Positions 27,581-36,395 of a stretch of DNA of 64,000 nucleotides are shown here, piece by piece. The position numbers were made by a program, and so were the translations under genes. The first letter of the stretch is position 1, and each line of letters begins with the position of its first letter. The stretch comes from Planctomycetota bacterium (GTDB lineage Bacteria; Planctomycetota; UBA8742; UBA2392), in the NCBI GenBank assembly GCA_025993795.1, contig JAMQHL010000018.1:1-64000 (forward strand), in the 5' to 3' direction. The notes beneath the pieces were generated by a model. That model was not told the DNA's origin, did no database searches, and was given only the letters and a program-made list of their open reading frames with translations.

Positions 27581-27722
27581 ACTGTGCAGCCGGCGCTTCC
27601 GGGCGCGAGTGTAGTTCTGTGCCTTGCAGGGGCCAGACCCGGAAGTTGCTTCTGTTGAACGGGCAGTGGTTGCGCTTTCGCCTGTCCGGAAATTACCATG
27701 TGCGCGGTCGGGGAGACCCATC

Positions 27723-28253
27723 ATGGATGCTTCACGCTTCTGGGCTTTGATCGACGAAGCCCGCGAGCTCGCAGAAGGCAGCGACGCCACTGAGCGCGCG
27801 GCCAGCCAGGCCGAGCACCTTACGCAACTGCTGAAACAGCGCAGCGCCGCCGAGATTGAGACTTTCGAGCGCCGCTTCCATGAACTCATGAACGAGAGCT
27901 ACCGCTGGGACCTGTGGGGCGCCGCCTACGTGATTCACGGCGGGTGCAGCGACGACGCCTTCGACTACTTTCGCGCATGGTTGATCGGGCAGGGCCGCCA
28001 AGTGTTCGAGCGCGCGCTCAAAGAACCCGAAAGCCTGCTGGAACTGGCCAAGCTCGAGCCCGACCCCACCAGCGTAGCGCTTGAAGCCGAGCCGCTGATG
28101 TACGCAGCAGCCGACGCCTACATCGCGCGTACCGCCGAAGACCTTGACGTGCCGCTGCCGCAGCGCGCCGACGAGCCGCGGGGCAAAGCGTGGGAAGAGG
28201 ACGAGCTGCCGAAGCTCTTCCCGAAACTGTGGGCGCACTTTGAGGGCGCGTGA
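27723..28253 (+). CDS. DUF4240 protein
   Basis: 176 residues, ATG at 27723. The N-terminus (DASRFWALIDEARE) and the YRWDLWGAAYVIHGGCSDDAF block are diagnostic of DUF4240, a soluble family of unknown function. The frame extends upstream but only through non-coding-like sequence near the tRNA. It is the first gene right of the island. Its stop codon directly abuts the stop of the convergent gene (28253/28254). Confidence 0.85.
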   Translation: MDASRFWALIDEARELAEGSDATERAASQAEHLTQLLKQRSAAEIETFERRFHELMNESYRWDLWGAAYVIHGGCSDDAFDYFRAWLIGQGRQVFERALKEPESLLELAKLEPDPTSVALEAEPLMYAAADAYIARTAEDLDVPLPQRADEPRGKAWEEDELPKLFPKLWAHFEGA

Positions 28254-29345
28254 TCAGTCGGTCTTTGGCTCTTCGCCTTCGGGCCTGGTTTCGTCCGGCT
28301 TGACTTCGTCTTTGGGCTTGGCGGCGATGTTCTTTTCGAACTCGAAGTACAGGTCTTCCTGAAGCAGGCCCAGGTCGAAGCCTTCTTCGGCGTCGAGGTC
28401 TTTGCCCAAGAAGCGATAGCAGAAGACCGCGCCCTTGCGCAGATCTTTCAGGCCCTCCACTGGGTCGGCCAGTTTTCGAACGCTCTCGGGCAGCTTTACG
28501 TAGCCGGTCTCGCGGTTCTTCTGGAACAACTCTTCGTCGTACTGTTCGGCGGTCGCGATTCCGAAGCGGCGGCTCTTGGTCATGTCCACGGCCTCGCGGG
28601 TGATCAGCCACAGCTCCAGGTCGAACTCGCCGCGTTTGTCGTTGATCTTGAGCGGGTAGACGGGCTTGGGTGTCTTGAAGCTGATCTGCAGTGGTTTCGC
28701 GCTGCCGTCGGCGGGCAGGTCGGCCTCGGATTTCCACTTGATGGCGAGCCAGTAGTAATTTTCAAGCAGATAGAATCGCAGGATGCGCTCGTCCACTTCG
28801 CCGAACTCGTTGTCCTTGAGCCACGCCGCGAGCTCTTTGCCGCCCAGCTCGCCCTGGGCCTTGATCGGCTGGATCGTATATGCCCCGGTCTTCACCACCT
28901 CGAAGAACTCGACCGAGTCGCCTTCACTGTCATCGAAAATCACTGGCCCCAGTGTCCTTTCGCCGTTGTCGTCTTCGGGCAGTCGCGGGCCGACGGCTGT
29001 GAACTTCTGCAGGTCATCAAACAGTGTCGCCTCGGCCTCTGCGTAACTGTCCGGCAGTGCCGGCAGTGGAACCAGCCAGGCGAACGACTTCAGGCCTTTC
29101 ACGATGCCGTCGTCGGTAACTTCGGCCCGCTCAAGCTTCTCGGTGTTGACGCGATATCCGGGCTGGATGATCAGCTCCTGGCGGCCGTTGTCGAAAAATA
29201 TCAGGCCGCGCTGGGAGCCCGAGTCAATCGGGGCGATGAAGCCCTTGGGCGGGTGAATGCAGGCGCTTGCGGCGCGCGGGGCGGCCAACCAGACAACGGC
29301 GGCCAGGGCGGCCGCCGTTGCAATGCTGTAAGTGAGTACTCGCAT
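28254..29345 (-). CDS. DUF2330 exported protein, copy 3
   Basis: 363 residues, ATG at 29345. An N-terminal signal peptide ends at APRAASA before CIHPP, the usual start of mature DUF2330 proteins. The core blocks (QRGLIFFDNGRQELIIQPGY, IQPIKAQGELG, YYWLAIK, PVYPLKI, ELWLIT) are shared with the next two genes. Unlike them it has an acidic linker and a C-terminal low-complexity tail (DEVKPDETRPEGEE). Function of the family is unknown; probably periplasmic or cell-surface. It is the last gene of a three-gene operon, 13 nt after its neighbour. Confidence 0.85.
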   Translation of the reverse strand: MRVLTYSIATAAALAAVVWLAAPRAASACIHPPKGFIAPIDSGSQRGLIFFDNGRQELIIQPGYRVNTEKLERAEVTDDGIVKGLKSFAWLVPLPALPDSYAEAEATLFDDLQKFTAVGPRLPEDDNGERTLGPVIFDDSEGDSVEFFEVVKTGAYTIQPIKAQGELGGKELAAWLKDNEFGEVDERILRFYLLENYYWLAIKWKSEADLPADGSAKPLQISFKTPKPVYPLKINDKRGEFDLELWLITREAVDMTKSRRFGIATAEQYDEELFQKNRETGYVKLPESVRKLADPVEGLKDLRKGAVFCYRFLGKDLDAEEGFDLGLLQEDLYFEFEKNIAAKPKDEVKPDETRPEGEEPKTD

Positions 29346-29358
29346 GGCTTGCTCCGTG

Positions 29359-30387
29359 TCAATCCACTGGCTTGGCATCTGCGACCGGCTTGAACTCGAA
29401 GGACAGGTCGCCATCCCATTTGGAAAGGTCGATCTTGTCGTTGATGCCCGGCGCGAAGAGCCGGTAGCAGTATAGTTTGCCCGCTTTCATCTGCTTGAGT
29501 GCTTCTGCGTCTGCCCCGACTTTGGCGACTTCCTTGGGCAGATTGGCGAAAGTGGTCTCACGGTTAGTCTGTGCCATCATGGGGTCACGCTGCTCGACGG
29601 TCTTGAGACCGAACGCCTTGCTCTTGTCTGTGTCCACCTCTTTGCGGGTGATCAGCCAAAGCTCAAGGTCGAAGGCTCCCGCACCCTCGTGAATGCGCAC
29701 GGGATAGACGGGCTTGTCCGTCTTGAAACCGATCTGCAGCGGCTTGATTTCGCCGTTGGCGGGCAGCCCCTTGGGGTTGTGCAGCTTGACGGCCAGCCAG
29801 TAGTACTCTTTGTCGGTGTACCAGCGCACGAGGTCGTCCTTGGGCTCGCCGAAACCGTTGTCCTTGAGCCAGCCCTTGAGTTCCTGGACGCCAAGTTCGC
29901 CGTGGGCCTTGATCGGCTGAATCTTGTAGTCGCCGACTACGACTTCTTCGTGGAACTCGGCACTCTTGGCGCCCGCACCGCCGCTCCGACCGCGCCAGGT
30001 ACCGCCTTGCTTGTCTTCGGCATCGGCAGGCGAGTTGTCGTAGGCCCTGGTGAACCCTTCCAACTGCGCAAAGACCTTGGCGTCTACTTCTTTGTAGTTG
30101 TCGGGCAGGTTCGGTGTCGGGATCAGCCACGCCACGGTGGTAAAGCCGGCAATGGCATCATCGGCGCCTTTCATGCCTTCGGTGTCGAGCTTGTAGCCCG
30201 GGCGAATCACCATTTCCTGGCGGCCATCGGCGAAGAAGATGAGCCCCTTCTGGGCGTCAGCCTTGATCGGAATCTTGAATTCGCGCGGGGGGTGAATGCA
30301 GGCGTCAGCCGGCAGTGCCCCGGTGATGAAGACGGATGCTGCAAGGGCTGCAGCGGCGGACATCAGGACGATTACTGGCTTGCGCAT
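29359..30387 (-). CDS. DUF2330 exported protein, copy 2
   Basis: 342 residues with signal peptide (VLMSAAAALAASVFITGALPADA) before CIHPP. It is closest to copy 1: both share KIPIKADAQKGLIFFADG and WLKDNGFG. A Gly/Ser-rich insert (GGTWRGRSGGAGAK) near residue 140 differs between copies. It lies 21 nt downstream of copy 1. Likely part of one exported complex or a set of variants of one surface protein. Confidence 0.85.
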   Translation of the reverse strand: MRKPVIVLMSAAAALAASVFITGALPADACIHPPREFKIPIKADAQKGLIFFADGRQEMVIRPGYKLDTEGMKGADDAIAGFTTVAWLIPTPNLPDNYKEVDAKVFAQLEGFTRAYDNSPADAEDKQGGTWRGRSGGAGAKSAEFHEEVVVGDYKIQPIKAHGELGVQELKGWLKDNGFGEPKDDLVRWYTDKEYYWLAVKLHNPKGLPANGEIKPLQIGFKTDKPVYPVRIHEGAGAFDLELWLITRKEVDTDKSKAFGLKTVEQRDPMMAQTNRETTFANLPKEVAKVGADAEALKQMKAGKLYCYRLFAPGINDKIDLSKWDGDLSFEFKPVADAKPVD

Positions 30388-30408
30388 GGTCGGCTCCGGG
30401 GCTGGAAA

Positions 30409-31428
30409 TCAGTCTTTCTTGGTTTCGTTTACTGCCTTGAACTCGAATGTCAGGTCGCTTTTCCACTCGGACAGTTTGATGGCGTCGTTGATGCCCGTGG
30501 CAAAAAAGCGGCAGATGTGCAGGTCGCCCTTCTTCAGCCTGGCGAGGCCCTTGGTGTCTTCCGCGATCTTGCGCACCTCTTCGGGCAAGTCCGTGAACCT
30601 GGTCTTGCGGTGTGTCTGCTGCATCATGGAGTCGCGCTGTTCGACCGTTTCCAGGCCAAAGGCCCTGGACTTCTCGGTGTCTACTTCCTGGTCCGTGATC
30701 ACCCACATCTCCAGGTCAAAAGTGCCGCCACCTTCGTAGATCCGCAGCGGATAGACGGGTTTCTCGGTCTTGAAACCGATCTGCAGCGGCTTCACTTCGC
30801 CATTGGAAGGCAGGCCCTTGGGGTTGTGCAGCTTGACCGCAAGCCAGTAGTGGCCGGCCTCGGTGTAATGGCGCAACGCCTTGTCGGTGGGTTGGCCAAA
30901 GCCGTTGTCCTTGAGCCAGCCCTTCAGCTCCAGCACACCGAGTTCCCCGGACGCCTTGATGGGCTGGATCTTGTAGTCGCCAACAACCACTTCCTCCAGA
31001 AACTCGGCGCCCTGTTTTTCAGGTTTGGCCGAGTCGGCGTCGTGCTCGCGCGCAGAGTTCATGGGGGCGACCTGCTCGGCCTTTGTGAACTCTTCCAGTT
31101 TGCCGAACATGGCAGCTTCGGCTTCTCGGTAGTTGTCGGGCAGGCTTGGCGTCGGGATCAGCCACGCAATGGTGGTGAAGCCCGCAACGGCATCGTTCTT
31201 TGCCTGCATTCCCGCGGTGTCGAGCTTGTATCCGGGGCGAATGACCGTTTCCTGATAGCCGTCGGCGAAGAAGATAAGGCCCTTCTGGGCATCGGCCTTG
31301 ATCGGAATCTTGAACTCGAGCGGCGGATGCAGGCAGGCGTCAACCGGCTTCGGTTGAAACGCATACATGGAGACTGTTGCGGAGAGGGCGATGACCGCGC
31401 ACGCCAGCACATTTCGGAAAGTGAGCAT
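30409..31428 (-). CDS. DUF2330 exported protein, copy 1
   Basis: 339 residues, ATG at 31428 with AAAGGAAG a few nt upstream, the best ribosome site of the three copies, so this is the operon leader. The signal peptide precedes CLHPP, so the first mature motif is slightly changed. Otherwise it is the same domain as copies 2 and 3. The promoter should be in 31429-31558, which is shared with the divergent ruvA. Confidence 0.85.
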   Translation of the reverse strand: MLTFRNVLACAVIALSATVSMYAFQPKPVDACLHPPLEFKIPIKADAQKGLIFFADGYQETVIRPGYKLDTAGMQAKNDAVAGFTTIAWLIPTPSLPDNYREAEAAMFGKLEEFTKAEQVAPMNSAREHDADSAKPEKQGAEFLEEVVVGDYKIQPIKASGELGVLELKGWLKDNGFGQPTDKALRHYTEAGHYWLAVKLHNPKGLPSNGEVKPLQIGFKTEKPVYPLRIYEGGGTFDLEMWVITDQEVDTEKSRAFGLETVEQRDSMMQQTHRKTRFTDLPEEVRKIAEDTKGLARLKKGDLHICRFFATGINDAIKLSEWKSDLTFEFKAVNETKKD

Positions 31429-31558
31429 GGCTTCCTTTCAGGAATTGGAGACGTCTTGAGACGACGTCAGGGCGGCGCCGGTTCCGGCTTTTCAGGGGCT
31501 GCGTTAACTCTTGATCCACAATGACTTGTGTTGGGTGGACGCGTGATAAAAGCGTGTC

Positions 31559-32161
31559 ATGTACGAGTTCATGCGCGGCAAAGTTGTTTCGGCGCTTCCC
31601 GGTGTGGCTGTTCTGGACGTCGGCGGAATCGGGTATCGCGTGTTCGTGCCATTTTCGACGTCCGGCAAATTGAGGGCTGGGGCAGAAGCCACGCTGCTGC
31701 TGTACCACACTATCAACGCCGAGCAGGGCGAAGAGCGTCTGTACGGCTTCGGCACAGAAGATGAGCGCCGTCTGTTCAAGGCATTGCTCGATGTGAAGGG
31801 CATCGGCCCGGCGACGGCGCTGCAGGTGCTGTGCGCAGCCGACGCCGACCGGCTGATCGAGCTGATCGCCGGCGGCGACGTTGCCGGCCTGAAGAAGTTC
31901 AAAGGTATCGGCCCCAAGAGCGCCGAGCGCATCGTGACGGAGCTGCGCGAAAAAGTGGCGCCCTGGGCCAAGGGCGCAATAGTGATTGGCAGCGGGCCCC
32001 CCATTGCGCCTGATTCGGCGGCGGGCGACGCGGTGCTGGCGCTGATCGCGCTGGGCTATGCGCCGGCCAAGTGCGAAGAAGCCGTACGCAAATCTGCCGG
32101 TTCACTGGGCGCCAAGGCCAGCACCGAAGACATCGTGCGCAAGGCCCTGCAACTGGTGTGA
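31559..32161 (+). CDS. ruvA: Holliday junction helicase subunit RuvA
   Basis: 200 residues, normal length for RuvA. The OB-fold N-terminus (MYEFMRGKVV, VLDVGGIGYRVFVP), the two helix-hairpin-helix motifs (LLDVKGIGPATAL and LKKFKGIGPKSAERIV) and the C-terminal RuvB-binding domain III (AVLALIALGYAPAKCEEAVRK) are all present. It binds four-way DNA junctions and targets RuvB for branch migration. ruvB and ruvC are not in this window. Confidence 0.97.
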   Translation: MYEFMRGKVVSALPGVAVLDVGGIGYRVFVPFSTSGKLRAGAEATLLLYHTINAEQGEERLYGFGTEDERRLFKALLDVKGIGPATALQVLCAADADRLIELIAGGDVAGLKKFKGIGPKSAERIVTELREKVAPWAKGAIVIGSGPPIAPDSAAGDAVLALIALGYAPAKCEEAVRKSAGSLGAKASTEDIVRKALQLV

Positions 32162-32164
32162 CGA

Positions 32165-33349
32165 TTACGCAAACGCGCTGTGGCCGGTGATGTACTGGCC
32201 AATCGCGAGGCTGTGGACGTCGTTGGTACCTTCGTAGGTCTTGACGCTCTCGAGATTGGCCATGTGCCGCGCCACTCCGTACTCAAGCATGATGCCGTTT
32301 GCACCAAGCATCTCGCGTGCAACCCGCGCAATGTCCAGAGCGATGCCGACGTTGTTCATCTTGGACATGCTGACCTGGAAGTGGGTCATCTTGCCCTCAT
32401 CCTTCAGCTTGGCCAGGCGCCAGGCCATCAACTGGCCCTTGGTAATCTCGGTCAGCATATGCTGCAGCTTGTGTTGCGTGGTCTGGTGCGCTGACAGCGG
32501 CTTGCCGAACACAATGCGCTCGGCGGCGTAGTGTTTCGCGGTGTCATAGCATGCCATGGCCGCACCGAGGGCGCCCCAGGCGATGCCGAAGCGCGCCTGG
32601 GTAAGGCATCCCAGCGGTCCTTTCAGCCCCTCGGCCTTGGGCAACACGTTCTCTTCGGGCACACGCACATCGGCAAAGAACAGTTCGCTGGTGTTGCTGG
32701 CGCGCAGGCTCAGCTTCTTCTTCTGCTCGCGCACGTCGTATCCGGGCATGCCTTTCTCGACCACGAAGCCGCGGATGCTCTTGGGGTCATCGCTGTCGCC
32801 GGTCTTTGCCCAGACGACCCCGATGTCGCTAAGGTTGCCATTCGTGATCCACATCTTGGCGCCATTGAGCACCCACTCTTTGCCGTCTTTCTTCGCGCGC
32901 GTGATCATGCCTGACGGGTTGCTGCCAAAGTCGGGTTCGGTCAGGCCGAAGCAACCGATGATGCGCGCAGCCGCCAGCTCCGGCAGCCACTTCTTCTTCT
33001 GGTCGTCACTGCCGTAGGCATAGATCGGGTACATCACCAGCGCTGACTGCACGCTGGCAAAGCTGCGCACGCCGGAATCGCCCCGTTCAAGCTCCTGGTT
33101 GATCAAGCCGTAGGCGACGTTGTTCATGCCCGCGCACCCGAACTCTTCGGGCAGGTTGGCCCCCAGCACGCCGAGTTCGCCGAGCTTGGGAATGATGGCC
33201 TTGGGGAACTCGCCCTTTTCGTAGCAGTCCTCGATGATCGGCATGACGTTGTCGTCGACGAAATCGCGGACCGTGTCACGCACGTTGCGGTCGTCTTCGC
33301 TCAGCAGTTCATCCAGATTGAAAAAGTCGGGGCTCTCGTACTTCGCCAT
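32165..33349 (-). CDS. Glutaryl-CoA dehydrogenase-like acyl-CoA dehydrogenase
   Basis: 394 residues, normal length. FAD-enzyme signatures are GCFGLTEPDFGSNP (about residue 130), LNGAKMWITNG and, near the end, YEGTNDVHSLAIGQYITG, whose Glu is the catalytic base position and whose context is closest to glutaryl-CoA dehydrogenase (lysine and tryptophan degradation). Other short-chain acyl-CoA dehydrogenases are possible. It is cytoplasmic and would pass electrons to ETF. Its stop lies 3 nt from the convergent ruvA stop. Confidence 0.85.
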   Translation of the reverse strand: MAKYESPDFFNLDELLSEDDRNVRDTVRDFVDDNVMPIIEDCYEKGEFPKAIIPKLGELGVLGANLPEEFGCAGMNNVAYGLINQELERGDSGVRSFASVQSALVMYPIYAYGSDDQKKKWLPELAAARIIGCFGLTEPDFGSNPSGMITRAKKDGKEWVLNGAKMWITNGNLSDIGVVWAKTGDSDDPKSIRGFVVEKGMPGYDVREQKKKLSLRASNTSELFFADVRVPEENVLPKAEGLKGPLGCLTQARFGIAWGALGAAMACYDTAKHYAAERIVFGKPLSAHQTTQHKLQHMLTEITKGQLMAWRLAKLKDEGKMTHFQVSMSKMNNVGIALDIARVAREMLGANGIMLEYGVARHMANLESVKTYEGTNDVHSLAIGQYITGHSAFA

Positions 33350-33414
33350 GGCAAGGTCCTCATTCCGTCAGGGCCGGTGCGGCAACATAGCGGCACCCGC
33401 GACACACAACAAGG

Positions 33415-35733
33415 TTAGCGTCGGCCGCGCCGGTCACCCTTGCGCTTGCGGCGCTCGCGCTTGTCCTGGTTGCGCTGGCGCGACCAGCTTCGCGGCTTGG
33501 CGTGCTCACCTACGGGGGTCAGGCGCAGGCTGCGCGAAGCCAGGTCAATGTCCGCAATCTCGACTTCCATGCGGTCGCCCATCATCACGCGCTTGACACC
33601 CGCGCCGGTATCATAGTGCGCCCAGAAGCGGTGCACTTCAACCCAGCCGTCCGTGAGCTCGTTGAACTCGATATAGCCCTCGGCCATCACAACATCCAGC
33701 CGCACGCTGACACTCATTGAGCTGACGCCGACCACGGTGCCGTGAAATGCTTCGCCGACGCGCGGGATCAACGTGCGCAGGATCTTGATCTGGTCTGCAG
33801 CCAGTTCGCCCTTGTCAGCGCGAATGCTGCGCTCGGTGCAGTGCGCGGCGATGTGCGGCATGCTGAACTCGATGCGCTCAAAGCCGTCGATCTTCTTGCC
33901 GGGCACGGCCTTGGGCGGCGGGCCTTTGCCGCCGTCGGCCCAGGAAAGGCCCATGGGTTGCCGTTCCCAGCGAAGCACACCGCCGATATCCAGGTAGGCG
34001 CTGAGCACCTGGTGCGTCAGGGTGTCAGGGTAGCGCCGAATCGGCGACGTGAAGTGCACGTACTTGGACACCGCCAGCGCGTAGTGCAGTTCCGGCCCCG
34101 CGTTGTAGACGGCGCGCGTGAGGCTGCGCAGCAGCGCGTAGTGAATCGCGTCGCCGCCCGGCGCCTTCAGCACCTTGTCGAGAAACTTCTGCAACTCGCC
34201 CGGTTTTTCAAAGTCGGGTTTTGGCAGCTTCATCTCTTGGCAGAATTCCCAGAAGTCCTCAATCGAGTCCTGCTCGGGTGCAGGGTGAATGCGCCCGATG
34301 TAGGGCAGCCTACGCTCAAGCAGAAAGTGGGCGACTGCCTCGTTTGCCGCCAGCATGAACTCTTCAATCAAGTTGTGCGCGGGGTCGGTCTTTTCTTCGC
34401 TGATCTCGGTGACCATGCCGTTTTTGTCCACGATCACGTGGGGGCGCGGAATCTCCAGCGTCAATGCGCCCCGCGCGATGCGCCGCTGTTGCAGCGCATC
34501 GGCCAGCTTGCGGCCCTCAAGCAGCAGCTGATCGACCGTGCCGTCGCCGGTCTTGCCGCCCTGTGTCAGCACTGGCAGCACTTCTTCGTATGTAAGAAAG
34601 CGCCGCACCCGCACCACGCTTTCCACCAGCTCTCGCCGCTGCAATTCGCCCTGCGCGTCAAACACCATGAACACCGACTTTGCCAAACGGTCCACGCTGT
34701 CATGCAGGCTGCAAAGCCCGGCACTCAGCTCTTTGGGCAGCATCGGGATCAGTTTTCCGGGCAGGTACACGCTGGTGGCACGAAAGCGCGCATCTTCATC
34801 CAGCGCGCTGCCCGGCGTCACGTAACGCGACACGTCGGCGATGTGCACGCCCAGACGCGTCAAGCCGCCCTCAAGCTGCTCAATGCTGATGGCGTCGTCG
34901 TGGTCCTGGGCATCCTTGGGGTCGATCGTGATCACCGCCATCTTGCGCAGGTCGATGCGCCCCTTGAAGTTCTCGGGGTCGGGATCGCGCGGCAGGCTGC
35001 GCGCCTGCTGCAGCGACTCGTCCGTGAACTCGCCGGGAAAGCCGAACAGCGCCACCAGGTTGTCCAGGTCGTGCAGCGGGTTGTCGATGCTGCCGACGCT
35101 GCCCAGCATCTCGGCCCGGGCGCCGCCCCGCGCGTCAGGCTTGCGCAGCAGCTTCACCCGGATGACCGTGCCCGGTTTCATGCGGTGGACTTCGTGGGGC
35201 TGCAGGTAGGCGTAGCGCGGCAGGTTGTAGCCCTCAAGGCGCACGCGCGGCTTGCCGCTGTGGCTGATCTCGAACACGCCGGCGGCTTCATTGGCGCGCG
35301 CGTCAATGATGGAAAGCACGCGGCCGGACAGTCCCTCGCGGGGCTCACCGCTGCGTCGGCCGCTGTTCTTGCCGCGCTTGAAGCTGGCAAGCACGAGATC
35401 GCCTTCCTGCGCGCCTTCTTCAAGGCCGCTGGGTATGTCGATGGTCTGGACTTCCCGGACGCGGGGCACGACAAATCCGCCCGACGCGCCCTGCCCGCGC
35501 GAACGCCGATACGTGCCCACGGCTGCGGGCACGTTTACGGCCTGGTAGCGCTTGCCCTTGTGGCGCTGCAACTTGCCGGCGAACACCAGCGACTCAAGCC
35601 AATCCCGCAGGTCGTCGGACTCTTCGACTTTCAGTGTACGGGCGATTGCGGCAACATCCTGCGGCTCTGCGCAGAAGGCCTTCACGCGCTCAAATGCGTC
35701 GTCGGCAAAGCGGGGAGAATCAGTGTCGTTCAC
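33415..35733 (-). CDS. rnr: Ribonuclease R
   Basis: 772 residues. It has an N-terminal winged-helix region, cold-shock-type RNA-binding domains, and the RNB catalytic domain with TIDPKDAQDHDDAI (about residue 275), whose aspartates bind the catalytic metal, followed by HIADVSRYV. An S1 domain (GEAFHGTVVGVSSM, about 660-740) and a Lys/Arg-rich tail follow. It degrades structured RNA 3' to 5'. Slightly shorter than the E. coli enzyme (813). Confidence 0.95.
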   Translation of the reverse strand: MNDTDSPRFADDAFERVKAFCAEPQDVAAIARTLKVEESDDLRDWLESLVFAGKLQRHKGKRYQAVNVPAAVGTYRRSRGQGASGGFVVPRVREVQTIDIPSGLEEGAQEGDLVLASFKRGKNSGRRSGEPREGLSGRVLSIIDARANEAAGVFEISHSGKPRVRLEGYNLPRYAYLQPHEVHRMKPGTVIRVKLLRKPDARGGARAEMLGSVGSIDNPLHDLDNLVALFGFPGEFTDESLQQARSLPRDPDPENFKGRIDLRKMAVITIDPKDAQDHDDAISIEQLEGGLTRLGVHIADVSRYVTPGSALDEDARFRATSVYLPGKLIPMLPKELSAGLCSLHDSVDRLAKSVFMVFDAQGELQRRELVESVVRVRRFLTYEEVLPVLTQGGKTGDGTVDQLLLEGRKLADALQQRRIARGALTLEIPRPHVIVDKNGMVTEISEEKTDPAHNLIEEFMLAANEAVAHFLLERRLPYIGRIHPAPEQDSIEDFWEFCQEMKLPKPDFEKPGELQKFLDKVLKAPGGDAIHYALLRSLTRAVYNAGPELHYALAVSKYVHFTSPIRRYPDTLTHQVLSAYLDIGGVLRWERQPMGLSWADGGKGPPPKAVPGKKIDGFERIEFSMPHIAAHCTERSIRADKGELAADQIKILRTLIPRVGEAFHGTVVGVSSMSVSVRLDVVMAEGYIEFNELTDGWVEVHRFWAHYDTGAGVKRVMMGDRMEVEIADIDLASRSLRLTPVGEHAKPRSWSRQRNQDKRERRKRKGDRRGRR

Positions 35734-35800
35734 GGCAGCCCTTCAATGAGCCGCCATCAAAGGCAAATTGGCGCGGGATACAAGCCGCAGCGGCGGTGAA

Positions 35801-36382
35801 TCAATGCGACGGCGAGCCGGGCATCAGCTGAAAGAAGCTGAAGACAGCGTTGTATTTGTCGCCGGGCCCGAAGTAGTCGCGCGCGACGCGAGTGATCTTT
35901 TCGCCCTGCCGCTTGAGGATGCTTACGCCCGGCCCGTAGTTGCCCTTGCCGTCGGCATAGCCGAGGTCTTCGGCCAGCGTTGTTCCCTGAAGCGAAAGCA
36001 TGCGGAAGTCCCAGTCGCGCTTGGCGGCGACCTCTTGCTGCTTGTCGGGCGCGTCAGGGCTGGTCAGGACAAACGCCGCCTTGGTCTTTCCGCCGGGTAC
36101 ACCCTTCTCGATGAACTGCCAGATTGAGGCAAAGCCGTCGGCCCAGAGCGTGCAGTAGGGGCAGCTCGCGCCCATGTTGTGGACCAGCACCATGAACTCC
36201 TGGTCGCCAAACGCCTGGCTTAGTTTCACCGGGCCGGCGGGGCCTTGCAGCGTATAGTCCTGGACGTCGCCCGCGCCCCAGCGCTGCTTCAGGGCGACCA
36301 TCTTCTTCTCGACTTCCTCCATCTGCTTGTACAGCAGCTCGAGATCTTTTTCGTGCTCGCTCAGTTCGCGTTGTTCAGACAT
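35801..36382 (-). CDS. DUF899 thioredoxin-like protein
   Basis: 193 residues from ATG at 36382; the longer upstream frame runs into the neighbouring gene. A charged N-terminal coiled helix (LELLYKQMEEVEKKMVALKQRW) precedes a thioredoxin-like fold with NMGASCPYCTLWADG (CxxC) and a late FGPGDKYNAVFSFF segment, as in DUF899. Redox or disulfide function is plausible but unproven. Its start lies 14 nt after the stop of the glycine-rich lipoprotein. Confidence 0.8.
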   Translation of the reverse strand: MSEQRELSEHEKDLELLYKQMEEVEKKMVALKQRWGAGDVQDYTLQGPAGPVKLSQAFGDQEFMVLVHNMGASCPYCTLWADGFASIWQFIEKGVPGGKTKAAFVLTSPDAPDKQQEVAAKRDWDFRMLSLQGTTLAEDLGYADGKGNYGPGVSILKRQGEKITRVARDYFGPGDKYNAVFSFFQLMPGSPSH

Positions 36383-36395
36383 GGCGTTCCCCTGG

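Noticed and set aside
33742..35799. Long open frame antisense to RNase R
   Set aside because: Its length follows from strongly biased third-position GC in the real gene on the minus strand; no recognisable domain, no ribosome site, and RNase R is clear.
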